From: Suillus spraguei
Taxonomy: Eukaryota > Basidiomycota > Agaricomycetes > Boletales > Suillaceae
DNA length: 20,171 bases
Assembly (NCBI GenBank): GCA_016800925.1
Contig: JABCPU010000963.1
Location: 1-20,171, forward strand
Direction: 5' to 3'
The notes beneath the pieces were generated by a model. That model worked only from the letters and a program-made list of their open reading frames with translations, ran no database searches and was not told the origin of the DNA. Positions 1 through 8,668 of the stretch are shown here, one piece after another. Position numbers and translations under genes: made by a program. The first letter of the stretch is position 1, and every line of letters starts with the position of its first letter.

Positions 1-640
1 ACGCTGGGTCAACTGAGATATACACCACATCCCTTCCACCACCCTCCAACCTCAGGGGAATATGCAGTATAGGTTCCTTTAGTAGTCTAACATGTATCTT
101 ACATATTTTGAATGAAATATTTAAACTGTACTATATATAAATGTGACTTTGTGTAAAAAGATGTCAATTGTCACTTTTCACACATATGTCATTTGACTTA
201 TCATTCAGTCAGTCCTTCATGGATCTTTCTAAAACTTCAAATATGTACATCATTAGGGACATATATGAGAGGTAAATCACGCATCAGATCACTTATCACA
301 AGCTTGATTATTATGTAGGCTTCTTATCAGTAGAAATATCCCTGTACATGACATATCAGATTTGTGGCCTATATACAACTGATCCTTTGCATATGACACA
401 TGTGGGAGTGTACTACTGTTGATGTCTGAGCAGGGCTGGCCATTTATGCAATGATAAGACATTCAAAAACTTTAAAAATGATTGAGGGGCAACAGGAGGG
501 CATCCATGATCAGATGGTCGAGATTGAACTGGATGTTGAGGTGAAGGTTAAAGGGTCTTGTGAGGAGGTGGACATAATTGCATAGTGATAGATGTATATA
601 CAATTTTTTTCAATGAATGTTACCTCTGCCAGAAGCAAAT
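1..640. other. AT-rich stretch with no recognisable gene
   Basis: I see no long open frame, no spliced coding pattern and no clear repeat here. The sequence is AT-rich and borders the tandem repeat array that begins near 650. It could be intergenic DNA or an old, unrecognisable transposon remnant. Confidence 0.5.
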
Positions 641-825
641 TATTGAATCACTGAGTGCCGAGTCCTGAGTGCTGAGTGCCACAACTCGAAACCCAAAACT
701 TGAAACTCACAAAGTGTGAAGTACCGAGACCCGAGACCCAAAACCCTGGCATACAGTTTCAAGTTTCAAGTTTCAAATTTTGGGGTTCAGGGTTTAGGGT
801 TCGGGTTGCGGCACGAGGCACTTGT

Positions 826-827
826 TA
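826..827. repeat. Left TA target-site duplication of the Tc1-like element
   Basis: TA directly before the element end CAGTGGCTC. It matches the TA at 2433-2434, as expected for Tc1/mariner insertion. Confidence 0.85.
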
Positions 828-1545
828 CAGTGGCTCAAAAAACTGTCCGCATGTTTTGACATTTTTCACTATCTATGATATTGTGTGAGAATGAACAAAT
901 TCCTCAAGGACATACTTATACCACATTGTAGTATGGCTTCAGGGCTTTTATTTGAGCCCTACACCGTGGGAATCGGCGGAGATATGGTGGAGATATAAGG
1001 CTTATAAAATGATGACTCATGTGGACAGTTTTTTGAGTGTATATTAAAACTATATAAATCATTATTTATGACACCATAAAAATCATGCCACTATTATATA
1101 AATTATAAAGTGGTGTCATTATGTTATTTTATGACTATATCTAACTATATAAACCAGAATATCTCATGCATCATAGTCATAATCACTATGAAAGCCATCT
1201 CCTCTGCTCAAAGAGATAATATCCTCTCTCTGTCTTATGCTGGCCTCTCTGCTCGCCAAATTTCCTCTAGAACTGGAGTATGCAAGTCCACTGTGGCCAA
1301 GTTCATCAAAGAAAGCCACCCAGACAAGGAAAACTCTTGTGGAGGACGTCCATCCAAGCTTACCTCTACTGACAAAAGGGCTATTATCCAACATATCACT
1401 ACAGGAAAGGCTGATAATGCTGTCCAAGCCACCCATTATATCAATTCCACCATCACTACCCCTGTCTCTTCACAAACTGTGAGGAATGTTCTCAAGGCAG
1501 CTCATCTCAAGGCAGTAACAAAGAAGAAAAAGCCTCTTCTCTCCA
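828..1545 (+). repeat. Left arm of the 718-bp palindrome
   Basis: It pairs base for base with 1715-2432; the last paired base is A1545 with T1715, and 1546/1714 is the first mismatch. It contains the outer end, an inverted inner copy of the end motif (1018-1037), an AT-rich leader with TATA-like stretches around 1095-1110, and the first ~119 codons of the transposase. Confidence 0.93.
1018..1037 (-). promoter_or_regulatory. Inner inverted copy of the element end motif (left arm)
   Basis: Read on the minus strand, this 20-bp site matches the outer end motif at 834-853 in 19 of 20 positions. It is probably a second transposase-binding site. In classical IR/DR Tc1 elements the inner site is a direct repeat of the outer one; here it is inverted. 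Confidence 0.6.
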
Positions 1546-1790
1546 TCAAACATAGGCAGAGAAGACTAGCCTTTGCCTTAGCTCATCAACACTGGACTGT
1601 AGAGGACTGGAAGCGTGTTATATGGTCAGATGAGACCAAAATCAATAGGATTGGGTCAGATGGGAAGGTGTATGTATGGAAAAAGAAGGGAGATGGCCTA
1701 ACAGACAGAGAGGTTGGAGAGAAGAGGCTTTTTCTTCTTTGTTACTGCCTTGAGATGAGCTGCCTTGAGAACATTCCTCACAGTTTGTGA
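1188..1790 (+). pseudogene. Truncated Tc1-like transposase running into the opposite arm
   Basis: I place the start at ATG 1188 (MKAISSAQRD); an in-frame ATG at 1110 would add 26 hydrophobic residues unlike the family. Residues about 5-42 form the first helix-turn-helix (SYAGLSARQISSRTGVCKST). GGRPSKL at 52-58 is the GRPR-like linker, and residues about 60-110 form the second helix-turn-helix. The catalytic domain starts at about 120 and shows the first acidic residue in WSDE (D148). After residue ~176 the frame enters the reversed arm and ends in ~24 unrelated residues. The second and third catalytic residues are missing. A full Tc1 transposase is about 340 residues, so this is a DNA-binding domain with a catalytic stub. 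It could not cut DNA but might bind element ends. Confidence 0.85.
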
Positions 1791-2072
1791 AGAGACAGGG
1801 GTAGTGATGGTGGAATTGATATAATGGGTGGCTTGGACAGCATTATCAGCCTTTCCTGTAGTGATATGTTGGATAATAGCCCTTTTGTCAGTAGAGGTAA
1901 GCTTGGATGGACGTCCTCCACAAGAGTTTTCCTTGTCTGGGTGGCTTTCTTTGATGAACTTGGCCACAGTGGACTTGCATACTCCAGTTCTAGAGGAAAT
2001 TTGGCGAGCAGAGAGGCCAGCATAAGACAGAGAGAGGATATTATCTCTTTGAGCAGAGGAGATGGCTTTCAT
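1698..2072 (-). pseudogene. Mirror copy of the truncated Tc1-like transposase
   Basis: The second arm repeats the gene start on the minus strand (ATG at 2072). About 119 residues are identical to the plus-strand copy, followed by a few loop-encoded residues (NLSVC) and a stop at 1698. It holds both helix-turn-helix units and no catalytic acid. Transcription from either arm would read into the other and give a self-complementary RNA. Confidence 0.8.
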
Positions 2073-2432
2073 AGTGATTATGACTATGATGCATGAGATA
2101 TTCTGGTTTATATAGTTAGATATAGTCATAAAATAACATAATGACACCACTTTATAATTTATATAATAGTGGCATGATTTTTATGGTGTCATAAATAATG
2201 ATTTATATAGTTTTAATATACACTCAAAAAACTGTCCACATGAGTCATCATTTTATAAGCCTTATATCTCCACCATATCTCCGCCGATTCCCACGGTGTA
2301 GGGCTCAAATAAAAGCCCTGAAGCCATACTACAATGTGGTATAAGTATGTCCTTGAGGAATTTGTTCATTCTCACACAATATCATAGATAGTGAAAAATG
2401 TCAAAACATGCGGACAGTTTTTTGAGCCACTG
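1715..2432 (-). repeat. Right arm of the 718-bp palindrome
   Basis: Reverse complement of 828-1545, with no difference found in the stretches compared. The absence of divergence means the duplication is recent, the arms are kept equal by gene conversion, or the arms were merged in assembly. Confidence 0.93.
2223..2242 (+). promoter_or_regulatory. Inner inverted copy of the element end motif (right arm)
   Basis: Mirror of the site at 1018-1037. With the outer ends at 834-853 and 2407-2426, the element has four copies of the same 20-bp motif. Confidence 0.6.
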
Positions 2433-2434
2433 TA
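2433..2434. repeat. Right TA target-site duplication of the Tc1-like element
   Basis: TA directly after the element end (...GAGCCACTG), followed by CATTGCCAGGAATTC, which continues the host repeat unit interrupted at 827. Confidence 0.85.
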
Positions 2435-3871
2435 CATTGCCAGGAATTCAGGTTTTGGGTTCCAGGTTTTGGTACTTGACACTCGGTGAACTGTATAAGG
2501 AAATAGAAAATTTACATGATACAGATTTGTGCGAGTTTCAAGTTTGAAGTTTCAGGGTTCGAGGGCTGGCACTCGGCACTTGTTACATTGCCAGGAATTC
2601 AGGATTTCGGTCTCAGTTCTTGGTACTTGACACTCAGTGAACTATATAAGGAAATAGAAAATTTACATCTTACAATTTTTGCAAGTTTCAATTTTGAAGT
2701 TGAAGTTGGAGTTTGGGGTTGTGTTCCGGCACTCGGCACTTGTTACATGCCAGGAATTTGGGATTCGGGTCCCAGGTTTAGGTACTTGACACTCAGTGAA
2801 CTGTGTAAGGAAATAAAATTTAAATGATACAGATTTTTGCAAGTTTCAATTTTGAAGTTTGAAGTTTGAAGTTTTGGGGCTTGGGTGCCAGCACTCGGCA
2901 CTTGTTACATTGCTAGAAATTCGGGGGTTTTGGGTCCCGGGTCTTAGTACTTGACACTCGGTGAACTGTGCAAGGAAATAGAAATTTTACATGATACAGA
3001 TTTTTGGATGGTTCAAGTTTGAAGTTTGAAGTTTCGGAGTTCGGGGGTCGGGTTCTGGCACTTGGCACTTGTTACATTGCCAGGAATTTGGGACTCGGGT
3101 CCCGGGTCTTGGTACTTGACACTCGGTGAACTGTGCAAGCATATCAAAATTTTACATGATACACATTTTTGTGAGTTTCAAGTTTCAAGTTTCGAGGTTT
3201 GGGGTTCGGGTTCCAGCACTCGGCACTTGTTACATTGCCAGGAATTCGGGTCCGGGTCCTGGGTCTTGGTACTTGACACTCAGTGAACTGTGCAAGGAAA
3301 TAGAAAATTTCAATGATACAGATCTTTGCAAGTTTCAATTTTGAAGTTTGAAGTTTGAAGTTTCGGGGTTTGGGTGCCAGCACTCGGCACTCGGCAGTTG
3401 TTACATTGCCAGGAATTCGGGATTCGGGTCCCGGGTCTTGGTACTTGACACTGGTGAACTGTGTAAGGAAATAGACATTTTACATGATACACATTTTTGT
3501 GAGTTCCAAGTTCCAAGTTTTAAGTTTTGAGGTTCTGGGTTCGGGTTCCAGCACTTGGCACTTGTTACATTGCCAAGGATTCAAATTCGGGTCCTGGGTC
3601 TTGGTACTTGACACTCGGTGAACTGTGTGAGGAAATAGGCATTTTACATGATATACATTTTTGCAAGTTTCAAGTTTTGAGTTTTGAGTTTCAGCTTTTT
3701 ATTGCCTCACATTTTTCTGAGTCCCAAGTGCCAAATCCTGAGTGCTGAACCCCAGTAGTCCACAATTTGGGGTTCGGCACTTGGGATTCAGCACTCAGGA
3801 CTCAGACAAATGTCAGGCAATCAAAAGATTTGATCCACACATTTTTGGTAGATATCTTTTTTGTCTGAATC

Positions 3872-4450
3872 TGTTATGGCCATGCAAAACCGGAGGCTAC
3901 TCAGATTTCCAGCTTTGCATGGGGTCTTACTGGAGTGTCATAACTAAATCATAAGGGCTTGGCCTCCGCTCGTGCGCTGTGCCCCTTATACAAGTATGTG
4001 CCCCTAATTTTGCATGAAGTCCGAGGGGGAGTTCCAGTGAAGTCCAGAGGGGAACTCCGGAGGAACTCTAGGGCTAGACTGCTCAATAGTGCGCCGACGG
4101 ACTACTGGAGGATCGTGGGAACCATGCAGGAACTATTTCTGGAGGACAGGAAATACAGGTAAGACTACTGGGTTAAGTCCCAAGTAGAATGGAATGGAGG
4201 ACGGACTGCCAGACAAAGTCCAGGGCAAGATAGGAGGGAAGCTCCAGGGGGAAAGATGATCCATAGGATGTCAAGGGTGGGGTAGGACAGGTCCGGAGGT
4301 CCGGGATAGGAGGTTGGAAGGAGGAGTGAGGAGTGGAGGACCAGAGAAGTGAAGCTTCATGGATCCAAGGGGAAGTATTTAGGACATTGATGAGGATCGG
4401 AAGTCTCAGATGTCAGAGGAGGGAAAGTCCGGACATAGTGGTGGGTGAGC
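3872..4450. repeat. Copy A of a diverged direct duplication, possibly an LTR remnant
   Basis: It begins TGTTATGGCCATGCAAAAC and aligns along its length with 5089-5690. Shared landmarks are GGGCTTGGCCTC, GCTGTGCCCCTTA, AGTATGTGCCC, GGAACTATTTCTGGA and AAAGTCCAGGGCA, with many substitutions and small indels between. The TGTTAYG start resembles the ends of the chromovirus LTR at 15470 (TGTTACGAACTGG), so an old Gypsy LTR is the best guess. I could not find a matching CA end, primer-binding site or coding part. The 67-residue frame at 3959-4162 is not supported as a gene. Confidence 0.5.
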
Positions 4451-4539
4451 TGTGCTCAGGGTGGGCTAGGATATGCATAGGGTTAGCAAGCTAGCTGCAG
4501 AGGTCTGAAGGTCCAGTCAGATGATATGCAACTACCTCA

Positions 4540-4960
4540 GCTCCGTCATGTCTACAATTATCATACACATGGGCCCACCCGTCTATATTTTATACCACCC
4601 TCGGCCCACCGTCTGATATAATATACTGTACAACACCCTCGGCCCACCCGTCTAATACAATATTTTATATAACACTCTCGGCCCAACTGTCTAATATGTG
4701 TCTGGGCCCACCCGTGTATGTGATAACAAGTACCCTTCACATACCTATCTACCTGATACACATCTACCTTGGTACACCCATCTACATAATATCTAACTAC
4801 CTCGGCCCATCCGTCTACTGGATATTCATGTACATCGGCCCACTCATCTACTCTACATATTCCTTGCATGGGCCCACCCACCGTCATCGGGAATAATATT
4901 CCTCCCGGCCCATCCGTCATGAACAAGGATATTTCTACCATGGGCCCATGGTCCGCTGGC
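4540..4960. repeat. Minisatellite of ~25-40-bp units around GGCCCACCCGTCTA
   Basis: About ten variants of a unit beginning CGGCCCACCCGTCTA and continuing with an AT-rich tail (ATACAATATTTTATA and similar) follow one another, for example near 4570, 4605, 4640, 4680, 4705, 4805, 4838, 4870 and 4907. The 126-residue minus-strand frame across 4561-4941 shows the same period (recurring VDGWAEV-like words), so it is a by-product of the repeat rather than a gene. Confidence 0.75.
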
Positions 4961-5088
4961 CTGTATCATATGGGATATTATGCACGTCCGCTCACTCGTA
5001 TAATACGGAGATAGTTCACTGTAATATGTGTCAAATTGTTGAGAAAGACTAACTTCTTCTCGCCACATGCAATGGCACCTAAAGTTGC

Positions 5089-5690
5089 TGTTACGACCAT
5101 GCAAAACTGGAGATTAGTAAGAAGTCTTGGTCTTACATGGGGTTGTACCGGAGGGTTGTAAAGTCAAAGGGGCTTGGCCTCAGCTCATACGCTGTGCCCC
5201 TTACCCGAGTATGTGCCCTTAATTTCGGATGAAGTCCAAGGGAGAGTTCTGGTGAAGTCCGGATGGAGGGTCCGGATGAACTCTAAGGCAGGATAGCTCA
5301 ACAGAGCTCCAATGGACTTCTGGATGAGCGTGGGAATGCGCCGGAACTATTTCTGGAAGGTAGGGAGTAATGGTAACACTACTGGAACAAGCTCCAAGTA
5401 GAACAGATGAAGGATGGACCGCTGGACAAAGTCCAGGGCAGGATAGGAGCAGAGCTCTGGAGGGAAAGATGATCCATAGATGTCAGAGGATAGGATAGGA
5501 TGGATCCAGAGGACTAGGGGTCCGAAGGTCCGGAGCTCAGAGGAGCGGAGGAGCGGATGATTGGATGATTGGATGATTGGATGATTGGATGATTGGATGA
5601 TTGGATGAGCATAGCTCTGTGGATCTTATAGGAAGTGTTGGTTACTAGAGGGGAGTAGGTCCAGATATGGTGTAGAGATAGTATAGACTA
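5089..5690. repeat. Copy B of the diverged direct duplication, possibly an LTR remnant
   Basis: It starts TGTTACGACCATGCAAAAC, 1217 bp after the start of copy A, and follows it collinearly for roughly 600 bp. A ~54-bp octamer repeat sits inside this copy. No open reading frame is convincing here. The divergence between copies indicates an old duplication. Confidence 0.5.
5555..5608. repeat. Microsatellite-like run of GGATGATT
   Basis: Six full copies and one partial copy of the octamer GGATGATT in a row, without mismatch. Copy A of the surrounding duplication lacks it, so it expanded after the copies separated. Confidence 0.9.
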
Positions 5691-6220
5691 CTCCGGACAA
5701 GGTCCGGAATAGAAACAGACAGTATAAGACTACCAAAGGTAGAGTCGGAGGTGAAAACAGATGATAGACGGAGATAGACGAAGTCCGAAAAGATTATAGG
5801 ACATAGGATCAAAGCTCCGGCCTAGGGAGTGATCCCATAGGCCTGAGTTCGGAAGCTTACAAGGGCCGGAGCCCAAGTGCAAGAACGGGAACTGAGTTAT
5901 ATAGACATGATAACAGGATACAGAGTAATCAAAGGAATATACAGAAGTAGGACCAATGAATCAGACTGAGGTCTGCAGGAGTTGTACTACAAGTTTATAT
6001 ACTGTAGGTAGCATGCCGGAAGGCAAGTAAAAATAGTCCAAGGCTATGTTTGAGGCATTGCGGAACACAAGGCTATGAACTCGGAAATAAGACTTGTACG
6101 AAATATCTTATCAAGACGGAAGTCAAGATAACCGAAAGCCAGAGGTGCAGAGATAACCAAAAGCTGGACACAGGTATCAACCTAAAAGGAGTAACGCGCA
6201 GGTGCGCGGGAATAGTTTCG
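5690..6220. other. No gene recognised
   Basis: The stretch is A/G-rich on the plus strand with scattered GTCCGGA-like words, as in the duplication before it. The only frames are short (64 residues at 6050-6244) and show no family signature. It may be a further part of the same decayed repeat. Confidence 0.4.
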
Positions 6221-6420
6221 GATATGGACATGGATCAGATATGAACACGGATCAGATGGGTGGATCAGATCGGATGGATGAACTGAGTCGGATATGGATA
6301 TGGATTAGATATGGATGGATATTGATTGGAGTGGATGGGTAGATTGGATATGTGAGCTGGATTGGATGGGTGGACTAGGATGTATGGATTGGGTATCCAG
6401 ATGTCCATGGATCAGACCTA
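6220..6420. repeat. Degenerate GGAT/GGATCAGAT-rich simple repeat
   Basis: Words such as GGATCAGAT, GGATATGGAT and GGATGGGTGGA recur about every 8-20 bp with no fixed period. The 98-residue minus-strand frame over 6305-6601 partly translates this repeat and is not a convincing gene. Confidence 0.65.
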
Positions 6421-7597
6421 AATGTACGGTATATGACAGTTGCCCACTCATCGAGGGGGCGTAATCTCCGTGGTAGAAGGACTCCCTGTCCATAATGCAA
6501 GCAAAGACCCACCCTTGGCACCACTTTGATGATGTTCCCACAGTATGTAAGACCCTATTATTATGTTGCAGACAAGTAGTCTGTAAGACCTCATCTCTCA
6601 CGAGGTCCTTCCCTTAATGTCAGGTTTTCTTGCACCTCTCCCTCACGAGCATCGCTACTTGATATTTGGGGATGTTTGGGGAGGGTGGGTTTGATGTCTT
6701 CTTGATGTTTGCTCTCAAGCCTCTACAAATAACCTCTCCAGATGGTATCACCATTTGATGATCACTATCTCCATATGTTGTTTTTGATGTTGGTGAGGTG
6801 ATGGTGGATGTTTTTGCAATCCTCTAGAGGCTCCCATGATACTTCTGGCGGATTAATTTTATTTTTTCCAGTTCATCCTCCTTGTTCTAGCGCGATTCAG
6901 ACATTGACATTCAGACACATAAGTATGTATTGATCAATATATAGGAGATACAAACGGACTCATAAAGACATCAACAGGCAGAAAGGTCAGATGCAAAGCC
7001 TCGCAGTGTAGTTAGATAATGATACATTACTCAATATATGCATGGGGGAGGGACGCAGTCAATTGTGGCTGAGATAAATTGAGGTCTGTAAGTCTAAGGA
7101 GCTCGTCCTCCATCCTCCATGTTTTCAGGATACTTGTTGGGATACTCATGCCCATATCCATGCTGATATCTCCCTCCCGGACTGAAATAGGCATTGCTTG
7201 GAGGGTGCCAATAACTCTCAACATATCCATGGAGCATCATGATACCCGCCGTTGTGATACTCACTGCGGAAGTGAGAAACTGATCAGACCATATTCTGAG
7301 GGAGAAAGCACAAGTGAGCAGACACAAAATGTACCTAGCTGTTTAATCCGATGCAAATCCAACATATCATAGATTTTGAAGCAAAGCCTTCATTTGGTCC
7401 ACAGCTACAAATGTAAACAGATCCTTTTCGGACTTCGCCACCATGTCTTTTGTGATGTCCATTTATTCTCTTCAAATACTTGCTATTCCAATGCTAACTG
7501 ACCCAGGAAATCCACTCTTTTGATATCTGCATACAATTGGATTTAAGTGAGGTAGGTCTTTCGAAAAATTTCTCTAAGTCCATTGTTAACTCGCACT
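6421..7597. other. No gene recognised
   Basis: Open frames here are at most 97 residues, overlap each other on both strands (7027-7372) and lack a start context, splice pattern or family motif. Part of it may be the upstream region of the gene that starts at 7598. Confidence 0.4.
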
Positions 7598-8117
7598 ATG
7601 TCGGACGACGCACATAAGATCAAGCTTGAACTGCCTTTGAAACCAAGCGACCAGGGCCTATGGTGAGTTTAGATTTAAATACAACCAACTAACTAAGTAC
7701 CTTTGTAGACAGTCGAAATCATGCTCAGACGGCCCACCAAGTGGCCCAGATTACTACAAGTTCCTGAACATGTCGACCTCAGTGCAACCGAACCCAAAAC
7801 TCCTGACCAACTTCAAGTCATGCACTGGCAAGAGGCCCAGAAATATAAAGTAAGTACTATGCATCCTTGTAGCTAGGTAATTATACTAACTAATATGCTT
7901 GGAAGAAGTCTGCAGCTGGAACCATGGCAAGGATCAATGCAGAAGAGACCTTTGATAGTAGCAACACGGAGAAAGAGACTCCGGCAGAGTTCACCCACTG
8001 GTACAAGGCCAAGGGGGCTGTAAGTTTGTTCCTCTGTCCGTGATATTGGCACTCAATATTATCTATCAGTTGAACAACCTAGCTCAAACTTCTCTCGTCA
8101 ATGATATCATAGCATGA
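7598..8117 (+). CDS. Small four-exon hypothetical protein
   Basis: Exons: 7598-7662, 7709-7849, 7906-8019 and 8070-8117 (stop TGA 8115-8117). The introns are 46, 56 and 50 bp, with donors GTGAGT, GTAAGT and GTAAGT; intron 2 carries a perfect TACTAAC branch site. Exons 2-4 join in phase 0 with open frames. They encode TVEIMLRRPTKW..., a stretch beginning KSAAGTMARI and ending FTHWYKAKGA, and LNNLAQTSLVNDIIA. The product would be about 122 residues, charged, with no signal peptide or membrane segment. The first exon (MSDDAHKIKLELPLKPSDQG) is one base out of phase with exon 2; one more G in the GGG at 7654-7656 would join it. Function unknown. The gene converges on the large minus-strand gene ending at 8669. 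Confidence 0.65.
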
Positions 8118-8296
8118 GGTCATGGGCATACAGAGCAGGGGAACAAGGCCTGATTTTATGTATTAACACCTTTGAGACCCAATTTTTATGAGCTGTTACT
8201 TGTCGCATGCTCTAAGATCTGCTCATGTGATTCACTGAAACCCCTTCAATGTGTCACCAAGTCATGTCTTTGATAACTTTCTTGTCTTTGCCCAAC

Positions 8297-8488
8297 ATGC
8301 CACAATGCAACTGTGCTACATGCGATGGTGCACTTGTTCCTGCGCATGTCATTTGCAACCACAAACATTTACACTTGCTAAACGAAACTCTCCAATCGCA
8401 AGTTCACTACAAGTGCATAGGTGGCTGCATCATACCAGCATCTCAGTCAGATGTGGGCCCAGTTGCTCATGGTTTTGGTGTCCAATGA
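8297..8488 (+). CDS. Short Cys/His-rich hypothetical ORF, possible fragment
   Basis: ATG 8297 opens a 63-codon frame starting MPQCNCATCDGALV. The spacing C-x-C-x2-C-x-G followed by V and several histidines (VICNHKHLHL) resembles, from memory, the N-terminal zinc-binding segment of fungal CACTA/Plavaka-type transposon proteins. The frame stops at 8488 (GFGVQ then TGA). In the same frame, codons resume to a possible donor (GTATGG) at 8581, which could mean a further lesion. The stretch between the stops of the two converging genes (8118-8668) holds nothing else. It is a weak call: it could be a transposon remnant or chance. Confidence 0.3.
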   Translation: MPQCNCATCDGALVPAHVICNHKHLHLLNETLQSQVHYKCIGGCIIPASQSDVGPVAHGFGVQ

Positions 8489-8668
8489 GAACCAACCCCA
8501 CCACTGTCACCACATTTCGAGCCCCACTTCTCGGACTCCGCGAACAAAACAAAAGTCTGGGCAACAATTACTCTTTCAAAGGTATGGTTTACTCTCATAC
8601 AAAATATATACTAACACTGCGCAAAAAAACTTTACAGTGACAACAAACTTGCCAGTGAGCGTGATGTG

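Larger units (their letters stand above)
828..2432. mobile_element. Palindromic (fold-back) Tc1/mariner-like element
   Basis: The 1605-bp element starts with CAGTGGCTCAAAAAACTG and ends with its exact complement, flanked on both sides by TA. Removing it together with one TA restores an uninterrupted repeat unit (TTGTTACATTGCC), so both borders are certain. Position i pairs with 3260-i: the arms are 828-1545 and 1715-2432 (718 bp each), with no mismatch in the stretches I compared and identical arm translations throughout. The 169-bp loop is 1546-1714. Each arm carries the start of a Tc1-type transposase gene; the part that should encode the second and third catalytic acids is absent. The copy cannot make a complete transposase and would have needed one supplied in trans. 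Confidence 0.93.
660..3803. repeat. Tandem array of ~160-bp units with 16-bp inverted ends, split by a Tc1-like insertion
   Basis: The unit core TGTTACATTGCCAGGAAT recurs with small changes at 2581, 2741, 2903, 3070, 3229, 3399 and 3563, a spacing of 159-170 bp. Another core is interrupted by the Tc1-like element, with its first half at 824-827 and the rest from 2433. Each unit also holds a GGTACTTGACACTCGGTGAA segment, an AT-rich segment (GGAAATAG...TACATGATACA) and AAGTTTCAAGTTT stutters. The outer ends carry a 16-bp perfect inverted match, GAGTCCTGAGTGCTGA at 660-675 and its complement at 3788-3803. The first ~100 bp (about 661-765) resemble the unit in reverse orientation. Short frames inside the array are repeat translations, not genes. 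Confidence 0.85.

Noticed and set aside
775..810. TTTAGGG-like words resembling telomere repeat
   Set aside because: Only one TTTAGGG occurs within GGTTCAGGGTTTAGGGTTCGGG, a variant of the local array unit; there is no tandem telomeric run.
1164..2096. Antisense frames of 65-90 residues inside the Tc1 arms
   Set aside because: They are shadows of the transposase, duplicated because the arms are complementary.
828..2432. Palindrome as a pure sequencing or assembly artefact
   Set aside because: A read fold-back artefact would not stop exactly at both transposon ends with TA duplications and resume the interrupted repeat unit. It is still worth confirming with independent reads.
2516..3748. 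Several 60-103-residue frames in the tandem array
   Set aside because: They repeat the same words (LALVTLPGI, YLTLSELCKEI) in step with the 160-bp unit; this is a repeat by-product.
4561..4941. 126-residue minus-strand frame
   Set aside because: It translates the GGCCCAC minisatellite with the same period and has no independent coding signal.
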